From the NCBI GenBank assembly GCA_947057405.1, contig CAMSEJ010000158.1, positions 1-6,069 of the forward strand: a stretch of DNA of 6,069 nt, read 5' to 3'. A model generated the notes under the pieces. That model was not told where the DNA came from. It saw only the letters and a list, made by a program, of their open reading frames with translations, and made no database searches. This document shows positions 1 to 4,251 of this stretch, piece after piece. The stretch's first letter is position 1, and each line of letters starts with the position of its first letter. This stretch comes from an uncultured Roseburia sp. Its GTDB lineage: Bacteria; Bacillota; Clostridia; Lachnospirales; Lachnospiraceae. Made by a program: the position numbers and the translations under genes.

Positions 1-46
1 TACACAAGGTACCACACTCTTTCCCTACACGACGCTCTTCCGATCT
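1..46 (+). other. Illumina sequencing adapter with i5 index (artifact)
   Basis: Bases 14-46 match, base for base, the 33-base Illumina TruSeq read-1 adapter as I know it (begins ACACTCTTTCCC, ends CTCTTCCGATCT). Bases 1-5 (TACAC) match the end of the P5 flow-cell sequence that precedes the index in that design, which leaves AAGGTACC (6-13) exactly where an 8-base i5 index sits. The final T at 46 is the ligation T. This is library sequence retained at a contig end, not biology; genomic sequence starts at about base 47. Confidence 0.97.
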
Positions 47-47
47 T

Positions 48-92
48 GAGAAGATTAATATTTACGTTGAAGGCGTGCGAGTCATCGATTAA
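48..92 (+). CDS. C-terminal end of an Asp23/Gls24 (YloU-like) protein, 5' truncated
   Basis: Only the last 14 codons and the TAA stop (90-92) remain: EKINIYVEGVRVID. The pattern of alternating hydrophobic residues in INIYVEGVRV resembles the final strand of Asp23/Gls24 family proteins (DUF322), which are small alkaline-shock or envelope-associated proteins in Bacillota. The family is commonly encoded just before fakA (yloU-yloV in Bacillus subtilis), so position supports the call as much as sequence does. The gene is cut by the contig end and adapter, so length, start and any N-terminal features cannot be seen. The fakA ribosome binding site overlaps its stop codon, suggesting one transcript and translational coupling. 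With so few residues the family call rests mostly on context. Confidence 0.6.
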   Translation, partial: EKINIYVEGVRVID

Positions 93-97
93 GGAGG
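91..97 (+). promoter_or_regulatory. Ribosome binding site that decides the fakA start
   Basis: AAGGAGG at 91-97 is a near-perfect Shine-Dalgarno. It directly abuts the ATG at 98 (zero spacing, not usable) but lies 9 bases before the in-frame TTG at 107, a normal spacing. It overlaps the TAA stop (90-92) of the upstream gene. This favours TTG 107 as the fakA start. Confidence 0.85.
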
Positions 98-106
98 ATG
101 TTTAAA

Positions 107-1819
107 TTGGAAATCAATTCGATAAATGCTGCCGAATTTGCAAGGCTGTTTTTAAGCGGAGCGGCAAATCTGGAAGCAAAAAAAGAATGGATCAATGAGT
201 TGAATGTATTTCCCGTTCCGGACGGCGATACGGGCACAAATATGTGCATGACCATCCTGGCTGCGGCAAGGGAAGTAAAAGAGCTTGATTCCCCGGATAT
301 GAAGTCTTTGGCGAAAGCAATTTCCTCCGGCTCCCTGCGCGGGGCGAGGGGCAACTCCGGCGTCATTTTATCCCAGCTGTTTCGTGGGTTTACAAAGGTT
401 ATTGCGGAATACGATACCGTTACGGTGGGCGTTATGGCACGTGCCATGGAGAAGTCGGTAGAAACCGCCTATAAGGCAGTTATGAAGCCAAAAGAGGGCA
501 CCATTCTTACCGTTGCCAAGGGAGCCGCCCTAAAAGCGCTTGAGCTGGCAGAGACGACAACCGACCTTCTGGTCTTTGCAAAGGCCGTGGTGGCGGAAGC
601 GGACCGCGTACTGGCGAAGACACCGGATATGCTTCCGGTCTTAAAACAGGCGGGCGTAGTGGATTCCGGCGGACAGGGTCTTGTGGAGGTGCTGCGCGGT
701 GCGCTGCTTGCGCTGCAGGGCAGTGAAATAACCTATGAGGCTGCGCCGGAGCAGAAACAACCGGTACAGACCGGCGCACATATTGACGCGCAGGCGAACC
801 AGGAAATCCGGTTTACGTACTGTACACAGTTTCTCGTTATGACCGGGCATCCGTTCCGGGAAGAAAAGGAAGCGGAATTTAAGGCATATCTCGAAAAGAT
901 CGGGGATTCCATTGTCGTGGTAGCGGACGAAGAGATCGTAAAGGTACACGTACATACCAACGATCCGGGGCTTGCGATGCAAAGAGGCTTAAGCTACGGC
1001 AGCTTAACCGAGATTATCATTGAAAATATGAAATTAGAGCGTGACGAGAAAATTTCCGCCCTGAAAGAAAAAGAAATGCAGAATCTTACGCCGGCCATCG
1101 CGGAGAACGTGACGCAGGGCGATTCCGAGCCGGCCGAACCGGCGGACGGGGAGCCGGAAAAAGAGATGGGATTTGTAACCGTTTCCATCGGGGAAGGGTT
1201 AAACGAAATCTTTTACGGACTCGGCGCGGATTATATTATCGAAGGCGGGCAGACGATGAATCCGAGTACGGAAGATGTCCTTCAGGCGGTTTCTAAGGTG
1301 AACGCCAAGACGGTATTTATCCTTCCGAACAATAAAAATATCATCCTGGCAGCCAACCAGGCGGCGTCCCTCTGCGAAGACAAGAAGTTAGTTGTCATTC
1401 CGACAAGGACGATCCCGCAGGGGATTACGGCGCTTGTCAATTATATCCCTGGGCAGTCGCCGGAGGCGAACGAGACGCATATGAATGAAGAAATTTCCTA
1501 TGTCAAGACCGGGCAGGTGACCTACGCCATCCGTGATACGGAGATCGATGACAAGGAAATCCACCAGGGCGACTATATGGGAATCGGGGACAAATCCATT
1601 CTTTCGGTCGGCATGGACCGCAAATCCGTTACGCTTGAGATGGTGGATCAGATGATTGACGAAGATTCTTCTCTGGTCAGCATTTATTACGGCAAGGACG
1701 CCACCGAAGAAGAGGCGGCCGAGCTGTCGGAGCAGATCACAGAGAGCCACCCATATGTGGAAGTGGAGGTTAATGCGGGCGGACAGCCGATTTACTATTA
1801 CGTGATTTCCGTAGAATAG
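107..1819 (+). CDS. fakA: Fatty acid kinase ATP-binding subunit FakA (DhaL/DegV-like, YloV)
   Basis: FakA binds ATP and, with a FakB fatty-acid-binding partner, phosphorylates fatty acids to acyl-phosphate for phospholipid synthesis in the cytoplasm. Residues here are numbered from TTG 107 (570 aa; relatives are about 550). The N-terminal DhaL kinase domain (about 1-200) has NVFPVPDGDTGTNM at 33-46, with Asp39 and Asp41 as likely Mg ligands, ARGNSG at 80-85 and DSGGQG at 186-191. The middle domain keeps the family's zinc site: Cys239 in TYCTQF plus His281 and His283 in VHVHTNDPG. An acidic Pro/Glu-rich linker (about 325-354) leads to the DegV-like C-terminal domain with GGQTMNPSTEDVL at 380-392 and LPNNKNI from 406. 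The TTG start fits the ribosome binding site and aligns with the B. subtilis YloV N-terminus as I recall it; ATG 98 would add three residues. No fakB is in view. All key residues are present and the frame is intact. Confidence 0.95.
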   Translation: MEINSINAAEFARLFLSGAANLEAKKEWINELNVFPVPDGDTGTNMCMTILAAAREVKELDSPDMKSLAKAISSGSLRGARGNSGVILSQLFRGFTKVIAEYDTVTVGVMARAMEKSVETAYKAVMKPKEGTILTVAKGAALKALELAETTTDLLVFAKAVVAEADRVLAKTPDMLPVLKQAGVVDSGGQGLVEVLRGALLALQGSEITYEAAPEQKQPVQTGAHIDAQANQEIRFTYCTQFLVMTGHPFREEKEAEFKAYLEKIGDSIVVVADEEIVKVHVHTNDPGLAMQRGLSYGSLTEIIIENMKLERDEKISALKEKEMQNLTPAIAENVTQGDSEPAEPADGEPEKEMGFVTVSIGEGLNEIFYGLGADYIIEGGQTMNPSTEDVLQAVSKVNAKTVFILPNNKNIILAANQAASLCEDKKLVVIPTRTIPQGITALVNYIPGQSPEANETHMNEEISYVKTGQVTYAIRDTEIDDKEIHQGDYMGIGDKSILSVGMDRKSVTLEMVDQMIDEDSSLVSIYYGKDATEEEAAELSEQITESHPYVEVEVNAGGQPIYYYVISVE

Positions 1820-1823
1820 GTGG
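1818..1823 (+). promoter_or_regulatory. Ribosome binding site of recG, overlapping the fakA stop
   Basis: AGGTGG at 1818-1823 shares bases with the fakA TAG stop (1817-1819). It lies 4 bases before ATG 1828 and 10 bases before the in-frame ATG 1834, so it does not decide between the two starts; if anything the spacing favours 1834. The overlap suggests that ribosomes finishing fakA help initiate recG. Confidence 0.55.
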
Positions 1824-1827
1824 CCGT

Positions 1828-3873
1828 ATGAGGATGGAATCATCTGTGACAGAATTAAAGGGAATCGGCGCAAAAACTGAAAAGCTTTTGAACCGCATAG
1901 GAGTATATACCATTCAGGATATACTCCTTTATTTTCCGAGGGATTATATTCGCTATAAAGCGCCCGTACCGCCGGGGGCGGTTCTTGCGGAAGGGGTCTA
2001 TGCGGTAACGGCGCGGGTGGCCGGGATGCCGCTGTTAAAGCACGCGCGCGGTATGGATCTGGTGCAGGCAAAAGCCGCGGACGAGACGGGAGCGGTGGAA
2101 TGCGTCTGGTTTCGCGCAGCATATGTGAGAAGCCTGTTAAAGGCGGGGCAGACCTACATATTTTACGGCAAAGCCAAACAAAAAGGGCGCGGATTTTGTA
2201 TGGAGCAGCCGGAGATTTTTACGCCAGCACAGTATCTGGAAAAGCAAAAGACGCTGCAGCCGGTGTATGCCCGGACAGAAGGCTTAAGCAATACGGTGCT
2301 GGTCCGCACAATCCGTCAGGCGCTGGAACGTATTCCGCTGGCATACGAATTTTTGCCGGAACCGATCCGGACAGAAGAAAAGATGTGCGAATATAATTTC
2401 GCGCTCCGCCAGATTCATTTTCCGGATTCCATAGAACACCTGGCAATTGCCAGAAAGCGTCTGGTATTTGACGAGTTTTTCCTGTTTATTCTGAACGTGC
2501 AGCGGCAGAAGGAGCAGCGGACGAAGCTGGCCAATGATTTTCCCGTCCAAAATGAGACGGTGATCCCGTATCTTCTTTCCCATCTTCCGTACCGTCTGAC
2601 CCGTGCTCAGAAAGAATGTCTGGATGAGGTCATCTGTGATTTAAAACGGGATACGGTCATGCAGCGGCTGATACAGGGGGACGTAGGGTCGGGCAAGACG
2701 GTAGTGGCGTTTCTTTGCATGGCTCTGATGGGGGAAAACGGCTATCAGTCCGCACTGATGGCGCCTACGGAGGTGCTTGCCAGACAGCATTATGAGACGT
2801 TTTTGAAAATGTGCACGGATTTTAAACTGGATCGAAAGGTAGTTCTTCTGACGGGTTCTCTTACCGCGCGGGAGCGGCGGCGGGCATATGAGGATATGCA
2901 GCTGTACCCGGACGCCATGGTGATTGGAACGCAGGCGCTGATTCAGGAAAAAGCGGTTTTTTCCAACCTTGCCCTGGTGGTGACTGACGAGCAGCACCGG
3001 TTCGGCGTGCGGCAGAGGGAAACGCTCGCAGAGAAAGGGCGGTTTCCGCATATTCTGGTAATGAGCGCGACGCCGATTCCGCGGACGCTTGCAATTATTA
3101 TTTACGGGGATATGGATATTTCCGTGATTGACGAGGTGCCGGCGAAGCGGCTGCCGAATAAGAATTGCGTGGTCGGGACTTCTTACCGGAGGACGGCTTA
3201 TGAGTTTATCCGAAAAGAGGTGCAAAAGGGGCACCAGGCGTATGTAATCTGCCCGCTGGTGGAACAGAGCGAGGAGCTCGAAGCGGAAAACGTGACGGAT
3301 TATACAAAGAAGCTAAAGGAATATTACGGGGAGGATATCCGGGTCTGCTGCTTAAACGGAAAGATGAAGCCGGCGGAGAAGAACCGGATTATGGAAGAGT
3401 TTGCGGGCGGCAGGATTGACGTGCTGGTTTCGACTACGGTAGTAGAGGTCGGGGTGAATGTGCCGAATGCAACGGTGATGATGGTTGAAAATGCGGAACG
3501 GTTTGGGCTGGCGCAGCTTCACCAGCTCAGAGGGCGCGTCGGACGCGGGGAGGCGCAGTCGTATTGTATTATGGTGGATCATGCGCAGAGCAAGGGCTCA
3601 AAGCAGAGGCTTGCTATTTTAAACCGTTCCAATGACGGGTTTTTGATTGCGGGAGAGGATTTGAAGCTGCGCGGGCCGGGAGATTTTTTCGGGATCCGGC
3701 AGAGCGGGGATTTGGCGTTTGCGCTGGCGGATGTTTATCAGGATGCGGATGTGCTCAAACGGGCGGCGGAAGCGGCGGGCAGGCTGTTGGAGGAGGATCC
3801 TGCGCTTGTGCGGGAGGAGAATCGGAGGATTCGGGAGCTTTTGTGTGGGGAGGCTGAGAGGATGTCTTTGTGA
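1828..3873 (+). CDS. recG: ATP-dependent DNA helicase RecG
   Basis: RecG is a cytoplasmic superfamily 2 double-stranded DNA translocase that regresses stalled forks and branch-migrates Holliday junctions. The 681 residues match the family length (about 680-690). The N-terminal helix-hairpin-helix-like segment (ELKGIGAKTEKLL, 9-21) precedes the OB-fold wedge domain (about 55-150). Helicase motifs follow in order: Walker A GDVGSGKT 284-291, Ia MAPTEVLARQH 311-321, II DEQHRFG 387-393 (the DEQH box typical of RecG), III SATPIPRT 413-420, V STTVVEVGVNVPNA 535-548, VI QLHQLRGRVGRG 563-574. The TRG-type coupling motif is LKLRGPGDFFGIRQSG at 613-628. No motif is missing. The start is ATG 1828 or ATG 1834, a two-residue difference that the ribosome binding site leaves open. 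It lies 8 bases after fakA, in the usual Bacillota order, and is probably co-transcribed. Confidence 0.97.
   Translation: MRMESSVTELKGIGAKTEKLLNRIGVYTIQDILLYFPRDYIRYKAPVPPGAVLAEGVYAVTARVAGMPLLKHARGMDLVQAKAADETGAVECVWFRAAYVRSLLKAGQTYIFYGKAKQKGRGFCMEQPEIFTPAQYLEKQKTLQPVYARTEGLSNTVLVRTIRQALERIPLAYEFLPEPIRTEEKMCEYNFALRQIHFPDSIEHLAIARKRLVFDEFFLFILNVQRQKEQRTKLANDFPVQNETVIPYLLSHLPYRLTRAQKECLDEVICDLKRDTVMQRLIQGDVGSGKTVVAFLCMALMGENGYQSALMAPTEVLARQHYETFLKMCTDFKLDRKVVLLTGSLTARERRRAYEDMQLYPDAMVIGTQALIQEKAVFSNLALVVTDEQHRFGVRQRETLAEKGRFPHILVMSATPIPRTLAIIIYGDMDISVIDEVPAKRLPNKNCVVGTSYRRTAYEFIRKEVQKGHQAYVICPLVEQSEELEAENVTDYTKKLKEYYGEDIRVCCLNGKMKPAEKNRIMEEFAGGRIDVLVSTTVVEVGVNVPNATVMMVENAERFGLAQLHQLRGRVGRGEAQSYCIMVDHAQSKGSKQRLAILNRSNDGFLIAGEDLKLRGPGDFFGIRQSGDLAFALADVYQDADVLKRAAEAAGRLLEEDPALVREENRRIRELLCGEAERMSL
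1899..1935 (+). other. Terminator-like hairpin inside the recG 5' coding region
   Basis: AGGAGTATAT (1899-1908) and ATATACTCCT (1919-1928) form a perfect 10-bp stem around a 10-base loop, followed at once by the T-rich run TTATTTT (1929-1935). This has the layout of an intrinsic terminator or attenuator, though the stem is AT-rich with only four G-C pairs. It begins about 70 bases into recG. The layout is seen directly; any function is inference. Confidence 0.4.
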
Positions 3874-3985
3874 GGGGGAGGGGCTGAAGGGCGCCGTCAG
3901 CCAGAGGGCAGGGTATGCGGACGGGGCTGTGTTCCGGTATTAAGGGCTTCTAAAGTATCCCCCCTATGATTGTTGGAATGCGGAC

Positions 3986-4022
3986 GCAACCGCCGGAAAC
4001 GCGCCGTCCGTGGCGCGGTTGC
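3986..4022. repeat. Central hairpin 1 of the inverted-repeat element
   Basis: GCGCC (4001-4005) pairs with GGCGC (4012-4016) around GTCCGT. An outer stem GCAACC (3986-3991) with GGTTGC (4017-4022) encloses it, leaving a one-sided 9-base bulge (3992-4000). If G4006 pairs with T4011 as G-U in RNA, the loop is UCCG, a UNCG-type tetraloop. Confidence 0.65.
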
Positions 4023-4026
4023 AGCT

Positions 4027-4050
4027 TGCCCTGCCATCCGTGGCAGGGCA
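4027..4050. repeat. Central hairpin 2 of the inverted-repeat element
   Basis: TGCCCTGCC (4027-4035) pairs perfectly with GGCAGGGCA (4042-4050), a 9-bp stem around ATCCGT. A4036-T4041 can also pair, giving the same UCCG loop as hairpin 1. CAGC (4022-4025) and GCTG (4053-4056) could lengthen it beyond a small internal loop, competing for base 4022 with hairpin 1. Confidence 0.7.
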
Positions 4051-4143
4051 TTGCTGGGGTCTGGAGGGGATTCTTAAGAAGCTCTAAATTCCGTCACAAT
4101 GCCCCGTCTGCATACCCTGCCCTCTGGCTGACTACGTCTTCGG

Positions 4144-4239
4144 CCGGCCTGTGGCTGTGGGGTGGCTATAGCGTGGGTTTGCTGTTTTGGCTGTGGTTTT
4201 GATGTTTTTTGGGATGCTGACTGCTCCCGTTTGGAAAGG
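4144..4239 (+). promoter_or_regulatory. Leader upstream of the secreted-protein gene; no clear promoter
   Basis: This G/T-rich stretch sits between the inverted-repeat element and the next ribosome binding site. It contains CTATAG (4166-4171) and a TTTTTT run (4205-4210), but I see no convincing -35/-10 pair and no GC-rich stem directly before the T run, so neither a promoter nor a terminator can be called. A promoter for the downstream gene is expected here or within the repeat element, since the 378-base gap makes read-through from recG uncertain. Confidence 0.3.
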
Positions 4240-4245
4240 AAGGAG
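4240..4245 (+). promoter_or_regulatory. Ribosome binding site of the secreted-protein gene
   Basis: AAGGAG at 4240-4245, inside the purine run starting at 4233, lies 6 bases before ATG 4252. The spacing is normal and supports that start. Confidence 0.8.
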
Positions 4246-4251
4246 TTTGTT

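Larger units (their letters stand above)
3884..4143. repeat. Large inverted-repeat element (MITE-like or structured RNA)
   Basis: The arms 3896-3927 and 4101-4132 are inverted copies with 31 of 32 matches; the single mismatch (G3919 against T4109) is still a G-U pair in RNA. Homology continues inward with more changes, covering 3928-3964 against 4063-4100, with GCTTCT, AAG and ATCCCC shared between the left arm and the reverse complement of the right. Outward pairing (CTGAAG 3884-3889 with CTTCGG 4138-4143) continues after a small interruption. The 98-base centre (3965-4062) holds two short hairpins. There is no credible coding frame: the open frame across 3966-4202 ends soon after the element and has no recognisable content or ribosome binding site. 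No U-tract follows, so it is not a classical terminator, although such a long stem between two genes could affect transcription or mRNA stability. I cannot assign a named family. Confidence 0.85.

Noticed and set aside
989..1007. Hairpin TTAAGCT/AGCTTAA in fakA
   Set aside because: A 7-bp AT-rich stem inside a coding region without a T tract; expected by chance.
1388..2122. 244-residue open frame on the - strand across the fakA-recG junction
   Set aside because: Antisense to the 3' end of fakA and the 5' start of recG, both certain from their motifs. Its Arg/Pro/Leu-rich product resembles nothing I know.
2641..3234. 197-residue open frame on the - strand
   Set aside because: Antisense to the helicase motifs of recG; His/Arg/Pro-rich, with no family resemblance.
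3986..4056. CRISPR-like array
   Set aside because: The two hairpins share only the loop and have different stems; there are no regular direct repeats or spacers.
3884..4143. Classical intrinsic terminator of recG
   Set aside because: There is a very long stem but no T tract follows the right arm; the only T run (4205-4210) is about 60 bases further on with no stem directly before it.
3966..4202. 78-residue open frame on the + strand inside the inverted repeat
   Set aside because: No ribosome binding site, a Trp/Arg/Gly/Leu-rich composition dictated by the hairpin sequence, and it runs through both arms and past the element end; it is a by-product of the repeat.
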